NCBI GenBank assembly: GCA_000310025.1
Contig: FN649732.1
Span: forward strand, 1-54,106
Direction: 5' to 3'
DNA length: 54,106 nt
DNA from: Ectocarpus siliculosus
Lineage: Eukaryota > Sar > Phaeophyceae > Ectocarpales > Ectocarpaceae
Shown: in pieces, positions 1-10,358 of the stretch
Numbering within the stretch: position 1 is the first letter of the stretch
How the letters are laid out: each line of letters begins with the position of its first letter
Position numbers and translations under genes: made by a program
The notes under the pieces: generated by a model
Databases searched by the model: none
Told to the model about the DNA's origin: nothing
The model's input: the letters and a program-made list of their open reading frames with translations, nothing else

Positions 1-297
1 TTACCGCTTTTTGAATTGTACCTCTGTTTTTTTGGGGGGGGAACCGTAGTGGTGGTCGAAGTAGATTATGTTGTGCGGGGTCGAGAACGCTCACTCCGCG
101 CAAAGGGGATGATCGCACCACGTTGTGTGTAAATGGTCAAGCACCCTCGAGGCAGTTACACAGTGCTATATGATCGAACTGTCTCTGGAAGTGAAAGCAC
201 CAGAAATATAGGCTGTGTCGCAACGAAGTAAGCACAAGATGCCGAATATCCTTAGCAGGATGCAGCGCACCCTCCATGCGACTCGCCGAATACCTCA

Positions 298-434
298 CGG
301 CGCTTCGCGCATGGTGATGTGAGAGCCTGGTCCGGTGAGAACCCGGCGTGTTCCGTCCCGGCTTTGTAGGGATGCGAGGTCAGTGGACTAACAACTACGG
401 CACGCACGACTATGAGTACACCCCCCCCCCCCCC
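298..434 (+). mobile_element. LINE 3' tail fragment ending in oligo-C
   Basis: About 110 bp here (GGTCCGGTGAGAACCCGGCG onward, through a GGGATGCGAGGTCAG-like stretch to GAGTACACCCC) matches the tail that follows the LINE open reading frame at 36668-36773. A reverse-orientation relative lies at 21966-22065. The copy ends in a run of about 14 C. Only the 3' end is present, as expected for a 5'-truncated retroposon. It carries no coding part. Confidence 0.7.
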
Positions 435-439
435 ACTAC

Positions 440-690
440 CGTAGACGACACAAGATAACACACCCAGATAAGAAACCACACCCCCACAGAATACGAGCCC
501 CCGGTGATAATTTTGGGCGTTTCTGACGAACCATCGATTTTTCACCTGGGCTACATTAGATAGCACACCCCTTTTAGGTTGCGCAGCATACATTCACGGG
601 GGCCCTCCTTCTATCACCGGGGTGATACGGCATCTGCCCCGTGGGCATCGCACACACCACACATATCACCTGCGTGAGGGGAAAAACCCC
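440..690. repeat. Short palindromic repeat cluster, left part
   Basis: Several imperfect palindromes of the type ATCACACCGGTGTGAT occur here, for example CTATCACCGGGGTGATACGG near 611, mixed with CACACC- and GGTGTG-rich words. The same motif family recurs at 1000-1290 and 34090-34745. No coding sequence is supported. The function is unknown; it may be the remains of a non-autonomous element. Confidence 0.5.
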
Positions 691-712
691 GCATGTGGAG
701 ATCTCCAACAAC

Positions 713-1156
713 ATGAACGTGCAGGGAGAGCAGAACGCCGTCGCAAGTACCTCCGCTTCTTCCACAACTGCTTCGACCGCAGCAGTACAGCCGCCACAGA
801 TCACCTCGTTCTTTCAACGCGAGCACTCTACGCGCGCGGCTCCTGCTACAGCCCGTCCTCCTGCTGTTGCTGATCTAGCAACGGCAGCACCTGGCACAAC
901 AACAGGCGCCAACATGACAGCCAACGCATCGCCTCGCCAGCAGAAGCCACGCCCCTTCAAGTGTGCGGCAGAAGCGGTTCAACTCTACAAGCAGTGTTAT
1001 CGCACCCCCTTTTTATTACCACCCTCCTTGTCAAACCCCCATACCCTGTGGGTGTTCGGATGTGCTATCACACCACCTCATTCATCACACCCGGAAACAC
1101 ACCCTGTGGGTGTTCGGACGTGCTGTCACACACCCTGGTTTGTCGCACCCCCTTAA
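713..1156 (+). CDS. Possible short ORF between palindromic repeats
   Basis: An ATG at 713 opens a Ser/Thr/Ala-rich reading frame of about 148 codons. Residues 1-95 look protein-like and include QITSFFQRE, which resembles the short PCNA-binding or transposon-type xxITxFF motifs. The last third runs into the palindromic repeat cluster and is probably not coding, so a splice near 1000 or a pseudogene are both possible. I recognise no family. It may be a leftover of a DNA transposon. Confidence 0.18.
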   Translation: MNVQGEQNAVASTSASSTTASTAAVQPPQITSFFQREHSTRAAPATARPPAVADLATAAPGTTTGANMTANASPRQQKPRPFKCAAEAVQLYKQCYRTPFLLPPSLSNPHTLWVFGCAITPPHSSHPETHPVGVRTCCHTPWFVAPP

Positions 1157-1290
1157 GGGCACCTTCGAGCTGCACTTTATCACCCGGGCTACATAAGATG
1201 CCACACCCCCCACAGGATACCACACCTGGTGAAAATGTTTATAAAGCCCAAAATGTTATCACCGGGGTGTGTTATCTTGTGTCGTCTACG
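1000..1290. repeat. Short palindromic repeat cluster, right part
   Basis: Repeated words such as CCCTGTGGGTGTTCGGA (twice, near 1046 and 1103), TATCACACCACC and GTTATCACCGGGGTGTGTTA alternate with their reverse complements. The region can form many small hairpins. It belongs to the same family as the cluster at 34090-34745 in an intron of the FAD monooxygenase gene. Confidence 0.55.
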
Positions 1291-1732
1291 GTACGGTACT
1301 CGCATCTCCTCTTCGTGCGGGCTACATTCCCTGCGTGGCCAGCGCAACGACCACAACAGAAGCAGCAACCGACGACAGATAATGCATAAGCAAGCGCCCG
1401 GGGGGGCAAGGGAGTGCGTGCGACTCCTCTTCTTGCTAGAAAGGAAACCCACCTGGCATGTGCAAGCAGAGGCAGCGGAGGTTCGGGGAATACCAATGTA
1501 GTCTGGTCATCATGCACACCCAACAGTCGAAGTGTATAACAAACGGGCAGCCGAAAAGAGTTTTTTCCCTAGCAGCAAAAGTTCAACTCATAACTTGCCT
1601 AACCAATCGATGTCTAGGCTATAAAGAGCGACTACATAACACCATACCACCAATGGTAATTCTTAACCACGAGGGCGAGCGAAGGGGAAGCAGCATCAAC
1701 AAGCACGTAGATTGGTGCGCTTTGCCCTCGGC
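1291..1732. other. Spacer downstream of the WDCP-like gene
   Basis: No conserved protein segment is visible. This is the 3' flank of the minus-strand WDCP-like gene and would contain its 3' UTR or an unseen last exon. Plus-strand reading frames here are shadows or random. Confidence 0.4.
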
Positions 1733-4700
1733 TCATCCATGGGCTCCCCTCGTTTCCACCACATCCCTTGCTGCGTGTGGCAAGCGAGCCGAGAGCTCCT
1801 CCAGTCTATCGCACACGCCAGCCAACATTCCCTCTATCCGCGCCATCCTCTCGTTCATTCTTCGCTCCACTCCGACAATTGCCTCGAGCACGGCCGCTTC
1901 TGACCGGGGATGTCGGGAACTGTCTCCGCCACGCGAGCGAAGGCCGTTCGGCTCCGCTCCACAAGTGTCACCAACCAGAGGTGATCTGGCATCTGAAGGA
2001 ACAACGGAAAGGTTTTCGCTGCTTCCGGCGGTGGTCTCCTTCTCATGCCCACACCCTGAAGTACCGCGAATGGCCTTGTCATTGCTGGATTTCGACGGAA
2101 ACGCAGCGGCCGAACCCACCAGCGAGCCAAGATCTTCGCCATTGCCGGTGGTAGCGGGTGCAGCAGGAAGGGAAAATCGCAGCAGGGTGGTGCGGTATGA
2201 CGATTCTTCTGGCCTGCCGCTGTTGCTCCCACGCCAGTGGGACTCTGCAGCGAACGATGATTCATTCATGTCCGGACGCGGGGTAGTAGCGCCGATCGTC
2301 GCATCAACGCTAGAGACAGCGCAGCCCGCCAGGACTAGAACCACCACCTCGTCGGCCATAACACCGTCCTCTGCTGTAGCGCCTTCTCCGGATGCGCTAC
2401 TATTCACCCCCGGCGTCGCAGCGCTTTCGCCTCGGGCTTGCCTTTCCCTGCTTAACATAAGTCCCTTTGCTCTGTACCCCGTAGGGAGCCTCAAGGTGCA
2501 CAACGGCACCGCCCGACGATGTCGGCGCTTGCGTCTTCGAGTCCCGCTCTCGCAACCCCCGCTGCCACCCGGCAAACAGCTTTCAGTTGCCGGAGAAGCA
2601 GGGTGCGACTCCAGGCGGTAGCAGGCGACCAGGTCGCACGCGTGGCTGCCAACTGCCACGATTCGTCCATCCTCGGAAGATGCGAGGAGGTCGGGAGACG
2701 CCAGCTCGGAGGGCAGAGAAGTCAGCGTTGCAACGCCGACGACGCCATCGCCTCCACCGCTCCTGCACGACACGCGAACGAGGCACGGCCTCCGACCGGG
2801 GGTAGAATCGGTCGTTCTCCCGGCGGCGGGGGAGTTGCGGCCGCTAGCGGTTCCCATTCTGCCTAGACGGTTACCAGAGTCGCGCAGAGAAATACTGCTC
2901 GAGCCGACGGCCGGAGAGCTCGCGGCATCCTCACCGCCGGGGAGAGACAGGCGGAACAGGGGGTGGGTCGAGGGCGTCGGCATGCCTGCTGCACCCCCGC
3001 CGTCCGCCCCATTGCCCAGCTTTCCGCGCAGGTCTACCACTTCAGGTGTCGTGGAACGTCGGTCTACCACTTCAGGTGTCGTGGAACGCCGGTCTACCAC
3101 TGCAGGTATCGTGGAACGCAGAAGCGAAGATTCGGACGACGTTGGGCGCGATTCCCCGGCGGGCACCGATTCCTCCGCAGCCGTCGAGCTTCTTTCTTCC
3201 AAGGGTGCGACCGGCGAGCTGCCGACAGGCAGCGCTAGAGGAGACTCCGGAGAGCCCGAATCTCGACCCCGTCGCCGCGGGGAGTTGGGCAACAGAGTTC
3301 TCGACGTCGGGCGAAGGGATCCGGCAAGCCAATTCTCGCCCGGCAAGGAGTGTCGGAACCCGCCGCGGCGGGTGGCGGGTTTCTCGGCGGAAACGGTATC
3401 GATAGAGCTTGACGCAGCGCAAGCCTTGTTGCTGGAATCAACCACGGCGCAGAGGAGACCCTCCCCAACGTGAGTCGTCTGACCACCGCCGCCAGCAAAA
3501 AGAGGCTCGCCCGACAGGGTTGGGGCGGAAGCGGCGATCGCGGAGTCCAAGCCCAAGCCCCCACCCGTGGTGCCGAAGAAAGTAAGAGAACCTGCAGGGC
3601 ACATCGCTCTCATGTCTCCAATGAGGAGCCGCGATGATGAGACCCCGGCGGCAGCCGCAGCCGGCGGCGGCGACAGAGGACCAACCGAAGAGTGCGTGCC
3701 GTCGCTGGCACGCTCCGGCCGGCTCTTCCTGGTTCCCGGTGGAGCACCGATTCGTGTCAAACCCGTGCCGTCGCCGCCACTCCTGGCACCACCGCCGCCA
3801 TCTGCCAACGGTGATGGCGAAGAACGGGTGCTGCCTGGCGAAGACCCCGGGGAAGAAAACACGCCGCCGCCCATAGCGGCCTCGACGCACAGGATGGTGC
3901 GGAAGTCGCGCGAGGCGCCGCCCGAGCAACCGGTCAGTCCTGTCTCGCCCTCGGCAACTAGCCCCCCTTCGCGCGCGACAGTCGCTGACGGTAGCGCGCC
4001 TCCTCCTCCTCCTCCTCCTCCTGCTTCGTTGTCGTTGACCACGGCGGCGGCTGCGGAACCGGGACTCGCCCAACCACTTCTCGGCTTCGCTGGTTGCAGA
4101 CCCGGCGCATCATCGACCGTCTCGGATTCGACACCGCCACGTGCCTGCCCCGCCGTCGATATCGGCCTTCTGCTTCCTCCTTCCGAGGGGTCGCTGTAGA
4201 CACGAATCTCGCCACCGCTACTCAGAGCCAGGCGCCGTCCGCACCCGCTCCACGCACCACAGGTCCGTTTCCGTACTACTGGGGCGGGGAGCACCACCCG
4301 GCTCCCCCTTGGTCTGAAGGCGTGAGAAAAAAGGGCGAAAGGTTGCACTGATTTAGGGGTGTACTTGCTGATGACAAATATTTCTTTTTTTCGTGTGCGT
4401 TCGGCATGAAAGCGAAACTAAACATCCCACGATCGATCGCCGATATCACGGATGTACACCGTTACAGATTCGTGTTCTATTGGCTGTGTGTTGCACTGAA
4501 CGTTCGGGTATTGACTGCGTATTCCACGCTATCAACGGTTCAGGCCTGGAGGGCGATGTGTACAGCTGCTGCCGTGGACCTACTGCTGTAGCGGGTTGAG
4601 TAAAAAGCTCAAGCTACAACAAGTAATGTGCCATGATTTCAGTCGCTCGTTAAGATTCACGGCCCTACGCGTAAAGCGTATCATTTCGAGATAGCATTTA

Positions 4701-5703
4701 CGCCACAATTCAAGATATCATCACGCCACACTTAAAAGCAGCCCACTGCTTCACAGAATTCCACATTCTACCCCACAGCACTGCACGACCTTACCTTGCC
4801 CCTTTCGGCGGGCACTACCGGTCCAACTCACCCCAATACCGCCACCCCCACATCGTACCACGCCGCTAGTGGTATCGTTGCATCTGTCGTGCTGCCGCCG
4901 GCCCACGGCCGGAAGGACAGGCACCGGACGTTCCCGATGGGGGGAGGGGGGGGCTTTCCTCCGTTTTCGTTGCAAGCCTTTGCGAGGCTTCCTCCATCAC
5001 CATCCAAGAGCCGATCGCAAGGGGATGTTTCGTTAATGGCGCTTGTCTCGTTGCTCCCCTGGTCGTCGGAGCGTTCCCAGTCCGTCCGCACTTGGACGGT
5101 CGTGTATCGATAGCCATCCTCGCTTCTCGTGCCTTCTTTTGCTGCGCTCGCAGCTCCCGCGCCGCGAGAAACTTCCCACAAGCCAACCTCGGACCCGCAC
5201 GCCACCGCGATATGGCAAACCTTATCCCCGCCTCGATCACAACGAGCACCATCGCTACCAGCGTCACCACTCGTGGAAGCAGCAACAGAATGATTGCATC
5301 GGGACCACGACAGCCCTCGCGCCAGTCCCTCGTCGGGCGCCGCCGACCTTTTCCCGCTATCACCGGGGGCCATGTTGGCCAGCCTTGCTTTGAGGTCGAT
5401 GACGGCGACGACACGGCCAGGGGCACCGCCCAGTAACCCACGTTGGCCGCTCCTTGACGGAAAAGCTAGTAGCCGCACGCTAGAGCCGTCCAGATGAGCG
5501 AGGAGGCCCAAGCCAGGGCAGACGGCTGCGCGTCGTTGGTACGTGAACGACAAGCGCGTTTCGGGGAAGAGGTTAGCGGCGAGCGATGGGAGGCACGAGC
5601 GAATTCTACCATTTCCAGGAATGAAACAAATCCCACGTAAATGAATCCTGTACGCGAAAAAACGGCCTTCTGTACAAGCTTCGTTTCCTATCACGGCGGG
5701 CAT
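1733..5703 (-). CDS. WD-repeat and coiled-coil protein, WDCP-like
   Basis: Two exons join in phase: 5703-4832 (872 nt, donor GTGAGT) and 4313-1733 (acceptor after a CCCTTTTTTCTCACGCCTTC tract), giving 1150 aa. Exon 1 holds WD-type strands (GRVVAVIDLKARL, GLSWSR, IAVACGSEVGLWEV, VRCLSFRP). Exon 2 opens with CGAWSGCGRRLALSSGGEIRVY-type WD sequence, then long Gly/Ser/Pro linkers, then a second conserved block around LVRVSCR, ASSEDGRIVAVGSHACDLVA and LPTGYRAKGLML. The last 60 residues form a coiled coil (VERRMNERMARIEGMLAGVC). This order of WD half, linker, second beta-rich half and coiled coil is that of metazoan WDCP (C2orf44), as I recall it. Three perfect-phase copies of a 10-residue unit (RRSTTPEVVD) lie near 3031-3120. 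The ATG at 5703 is the first in frame; a further upstream exon cannot be excluded. Animal WDCP has sequence beyond the coiled coil that is not seen here. Role unknown. Confidence 0.75.
3031..3120 (-). repeat. Three-copy 30-bp coding repeat in the WDCP-like gene
   Basis: Three adjacent 30-bp units encode RRSTTPEVVD-type decapeptides inside the Ser-rich linker. The units differ by a few bases only, so the expansion is recent. Copy number may vary between strains. Confidence 0.75.
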
Positions 5704-7699
5704 GCGCTGGACGTGTCGTGTCAGGCACGCCTCGGGTGGAACCCACGCTGTGCAGCAGCTTCAGGCCAACACGGACACCAAGGAACTGAAACAGGTGATA
5801 TTTGCGACCCAAAAGTGGAGGAGGCCCGGGGGCTCGGATGCACGATAGAGAATCAAATGCTCGCATGGCGATAGCTTGTAAAGGACGGTGGTACACCAGC
5901 TGAAGTCGGGTTCTCAGCATCATGATCACCTTGAGGAATGACGCAACCCTCGTCGTGTGCAGTCGCCATTTTCTAAGTCGAACGGTATCTGGACTACAGA
6001 AATTTTGTTGTACGGTTTGGAGCAGCGTGGTACTGTACAACTCCAACTGCACTGCCGCGCAAGTTGTAGGCGTGTGGAGTGCCATGCCCATACGGACAGT
6101 GTCTTTCGTCCGAAGAACCTGCAGCTGGCGGCAGAGCCCAACCAAACGGTTAACCGAGCCGCAGGTAGAAACATGTTCCCTGCTGTGAGCTGCACGTTGT
6201 CGCTCGGCGCTGGGCGTCATCGATTCGCAGTTGCAAATCTACAGCAGTTTCAACGTTGGGCAAGGCGCCCTCACGAGGTCCTGACAGAATCGCAAACGTA
6301 TATATGGAGGCTTGTGACTTAGACTACTGCTACATGGAGATCTACATATTGTACCAGGCACCACATCCTTCGGGTGCGCACCGTCTTTGAGGTAGTTGAC
6401 GCCAAATCGCCGTAAGCGGGCCGCCTGGAGAAGCGGCAGTTCTTGTACAGGAGCATGTTCCACCCCTGGCCACAAAGATGGCCCCATGGTACAGCTCTCC
6501 TGTGTCCTGCGTTCCTGGTTCGTGGACGTGGTGCTGGGTGCGATCGTGCGATCCTGGCGGGAACACTGTAGGGGGCATCGCAAAGTGCGCATTCCGTAGA
6601 CTATGCATACGTCGGTGTTCCACTCGGTTTCCGAGGCATGTGTCGGTCGGGGTCATGCGTCATGAAACGCACGCGGTGTCGGCATCGGAGGGGGGAGCAA
6701 ACGCCCCGTATTTGTCAACTTCTGCAGCGAGCAGTGGGCACCTTTTCCGCCAATATTAGCACCGCAGCATCTGATCTGTAGTGTGAGCAGCCCCGCTCTC
6801 ATGTCTAACCGAAGCATTTACACACGCGCACCTAGTCGTGAAGAATGCTCCCGTCCTTTTGAACCCGACGATGTCTAACGCAACAACAGCAGGATAGCAG
6901 CACCCTTCAGCAACAACACACAGGATAAGCAGCATTGCTGCAGCTACAGCAGCAGTAGTCTACAGCAGCAGTAGGTCTACAGCGCAGTAGTTATCCACGA
7001 CACAAGACGGCTGAGCATTTAGTCTACCGTTTATGTTTTTTTTTCCAAGTCACTAAATATCAAAGCTGTGGCTTGCGAGATTCGTTGCGGATGACGCCAA
7101 CCAAGCTTCTCGTTGCGATGTCAACTCTGATTACTTGTTACAGTGGATGTTTACGTGATTCACCCACGACGCTGAAATTGAGCCGCCCCCTCCGGCGCAT
7201 CGTCCAGCAACAAAATATTCATATATGCAAATACCTTGAAGCCTTCACAAACTACAGCAGTAGATCCTGCACTTGATCCCCCGAGATATCCGTCGATCAG
7301 CATCGGGCGGGGTGTGCCTCAAACACATATCGCCACTCGAAGAAATGCCAACTTGAAGCCGGATGCGGGATCATAACAGAAGTCCACCACACCACCCACA
7401 GTTTTGGACATTCAAGGCGCGCGTCGTTCTTCGCGGCGTTTTAACTCGCAATACTACGCGCACTGCCGTACGTACAAGTGCAACGAAATAGTCCCGCACA
7501 TCCCCTCAGCCGCCGAACGTACCTTAGACTATCGACGGGAGGCCACCACCTTCCCCCCCAAAAAACCTCAACATCTTCGAGCTTTTTCGAAACAGAGAGA
7601 TGCATCCTCGCGATCGTCATCTTCTTCACAATCGTGGATGTGTGAAAATAGTCCGTAGACACCTTATTCTCAACGGTGGGAAAAAAAGACGCGATAAGA
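5704..7699. other. Intergenic stretch without supported genes
   Basis: The interval separates the start of the WDCP-like gene from the stop of the zinc-finger gene. Reading frames show no recognisable motif. A run of CAGCAG and CTACAGCAGCAGTAG words lies at 6940-6995; similar CTGCTGTAG words recur at 4560-4590 and 28735-28835, suggesting a low-copy dispersed repeat. The first few hundred bases should contain the promoter of the WDCP-like gene. Confidence 0.4.
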
Positions 7700-9035
7700 T
7701 CAACCCAGGGCTTGCGTGACGCGCCGCTGCCGCAGCTCCTGCCCGGAAGAGCCTCGAACGCCAGTCGCAAAAGCAGTAGCGCTACGGCTCTCCGCCCGAT
7801 CACTGCCCCTGCTGACTCGGCCTCTTCTCGCCGGGCGTAGATCGTGCCGCGTTGACGTCGACCATCGCCTGAGCGCCATGCTGGCGTACAAGACGACCAG
7901 CCCGATCACGACAACCACGATCAGAAAAACTTTTGGCTTTCCCGTCCCAACGCCGTCGACACCCCCGCGGGGGAGGGGGTGCCCGCGGTTCGCGGGCCCC
8001 CCGTCGACGGGAGGAGCGAGGGGACGGTGGTGGTCGTCGCACGCGAGGTGGTCGCAGAACTGGAGAGGCGACGGGAGGGCGAAACGCGAGGGTATCTGTC
8101 GGCTGTGCGTTGGTTAAAGGAAATCCTGCTAGTCAAAATGGGGAACGAAAACAAAGTGCCTGGCGAAACGCCGCCGTCTACACGCTCGAGCACATCCTGA
8201 ATGCCCAGGGTGTTCCGGGCAGAAGCCGCCGAAATTCATTTGATTGGTTCTGCTGTTTGGTGCTGGTTGTCACAAAGAGAATAGGCCTCTCACTCATGGG
8301 AGTCTTGTCAGATCCGTCTATATAGAAGCGCTAACGAAACATGGCATCAACTTCAGAAGAAACATGCTTCTGGGAAAGAGAAACTCGCCGTTGTGCAATA
8401 CAAACGTATCTAATCTGAGCTCCCATCTAGCCCAAGACCCGATCTCGAGACCCCAGCTCGACAGACAAAGACACAGAGGAAGACCAAGGATCCTGTGAGT
8501 TGTCAGCGTTGGAGAACAAAGAGAAGGTTACGAGGCGAATCGCCAGAGGATTCAGAACTGTTATGACAGAAAAGCGAGATAAGAAACAACACGACAAGAA
8601 CAAGCACAGCGTCTCCGGCTTTTTTATCGTACTGCTCGCATGCTCTTCCTCACCTGTCGCACAAAATAATCGCCGGTGCTTCCGAAACCCCCGGTTTCTC
8701 GTCCAGGTCCCGCATCAACAATGCCTCCGTCAGAACCGGCGCTGCCAGTTGAGTCGTCGAAGCAACTGCATCGTCCAGCAAAACCAACAAAAAAGTGGCG
8801 TGGCGGCGGGGGGTAGCGGAACCAACGGCGGCAACAGGCAACTGTAGCCAAAAGCAGGAAAACAGAAGGAGGAACCAAAGCAAAAATTGGAAGCACGTCG
8901 AAACACACAGTTCGGCAGACACCACAAACCGGAATACCCGGTCGCTAGACCAATCAATGTGGAGACGTCGAGGGCAGACAGCCACGCGGCGAAAGAGCAC
9001 ACTTTGGGGCGCCGTGTGCTACAATAACAGAGAAC

Positions 9036-9088
<53 letters not shown>

Positions 9089-10358
9089 TAGACAGACAGA
9101 CAGACAGAGGCGGGAAGAGAAGCGGAGCGGCAAAGAGGCAGAGAGACGAGCCACAAACAGAACGAACAAGCATACATGTCCACGCCACTGCGTACCCGTG
9201 GAACAGCGCCCTGCACCGGCGTCTCCTCCGCTCCATGTCCGCGGGGTCACAGGCCCCGCACCCCCTCCTGATCGTCCCCGCGCCCGTGCCCAACGACGAT
9301 CCGCCACCGGCGTGGATCTCCACGCTACAGGAGTCCGCGGCATAGTCACCGCACCCCAGCTCCGGGCACAGGTCGCCGAGGCAGCGCCCGGGTGCCGGTT
9401 CAATGCCGTGGCCGATAGCGTCGCTTCCGGCGAGGTTCAGCCGGTCCGCGTGTTTGTTGTCCATGTGCCTGTCCATGTAGAACTCCGTCTTGAATTGCTG
9501 CCAGGGCCCGTCGAGGGAGGAGGGTAAGCACATTAGCCAGGAGCGGTACGGGTGAGCGCGGGTGCCCTTGCAAGGGAGAACGGTTGCGATCTACTACTCT
9601 CGAGTCTGGGGATATCTTTTGCGGCTCGGAGGTTGAGCAAGAACGAAATACACATGCATACCGACAAAGAGAAATGCTTCCAGATGCTCCATCCGCCTTG
9701 CAATCCGACAGAAACAATTAAAAATGCTTCTTTGCGCGTGGTGTACTAGAAGCGTGATTCTTAGTGCCAACGCAGGTCAGCCTGAAAGAACAGACGAGCC
9801 CATACCCCAGAGGCCGAGCCCCCCCCCCTATGCAACGGTGGGCCACAGCAGCCACGAACGTGCTGTCATAACCGCGCCGCCAACTTCTCCAGTGAGACCA
9901 CAACGTGGTACATTTCTGTTGCGGTGTTGCCCGGGTGTGCTGCACTACTCAGCTCTAGCCAGCAGCTGCAAACGGGCCCCAGAGCATCCGTGCCCAGCCG
10001 AACTCCCGATTCTTCTCCGTCCTCTCCCGTATCTTATCTCCCTGTGTCTCTCTCACGCTCTATCGTTCTTCACGATCTCACTATGAACAAAAAACACCGC
10101 TTGACACACAAACCTACACAAAGCACTATCCCCCCAGACAAGCAGCTTGGAAAGCATTGCAGAGGCTGCAGTAGCGAACATGGCTGGTGCTCCCTGTTCA
10201 ACAGGAGGAGCATGGTAGTCTCTTTATCCCAGTGGCTAGGAGGAGTCAACAAACTACTGCGGCCCCTTCTGCGGTGCCCCCATACGTTTGCGTACCTTCT
10301 GGCAGTAGCCACACTGAAAAGTATCCAATTTTCCTGGCACCAATCTCTTGTGCAACTC
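7700..10358 (-). CDS. C2H2 zinc-finger protein with C-terminal membrane helix (5' end missing)
   Basis: Four phase-compatible exons: 10358-10296, 9497-9196, 8765-8654 and 8059-7700 (stop). The zinc finger is split by the first intron: exon 1 ends CGYCQK and exon 2 begins QFKTEFYMDRHMDNKH, together giving a perfect C-x2-C-x12-H-x4-H finger. Further Cys-rich motifs follow: CLGDLCPELGC, RCRALFHGCF (across the second intron) and FCDHLACDDHH. A strong transmembrane helix (VFLIVVVVIGLVVLYASMAL) is followed by a basic tail. This order fits a small conserved eukaryotic family of zinc-finger-related membrane or secretory proteins; its function is not known to me. An N-terminal signal-peptide exon is expected upstream; a candidate is the ATG at 12432 on the minus strand (LSSACVSLWFLTLWVCG), which I could not join in phase. 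The visible part is 278 residues. Confidence 0.8.
9036..9108. repeat. (CAGA)n microsatellite
   Basis: About 18 CAGA/GACA tetranucleotides, nearly perfect, in the second visible intron of the zinc-finger gene. On the minus (sense) strand the tract is pyrimidine-rich (CTGT/TCTG). Confidence 0.95.

Noticed and set aside
713-900. PCNA-interacting (PIP) box in QITSFF
   Set aside because: The Gln is not at the consensus position relative to I and FF, so the motif is only PIP-like.
2835-3473. Plus-strand frames opposite the WDCP-like gene
   Set aside because: Antisense shadows; the minus strand carries WD and coiled-coil sequence in a phase-matched two-exon model.
5606-6220. 204-codon minus-strand frame upstream of the WDCP-like gene
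   Set aside because: No conserved motif; its 3' part overlaps the WDCP-like exon in another frame.
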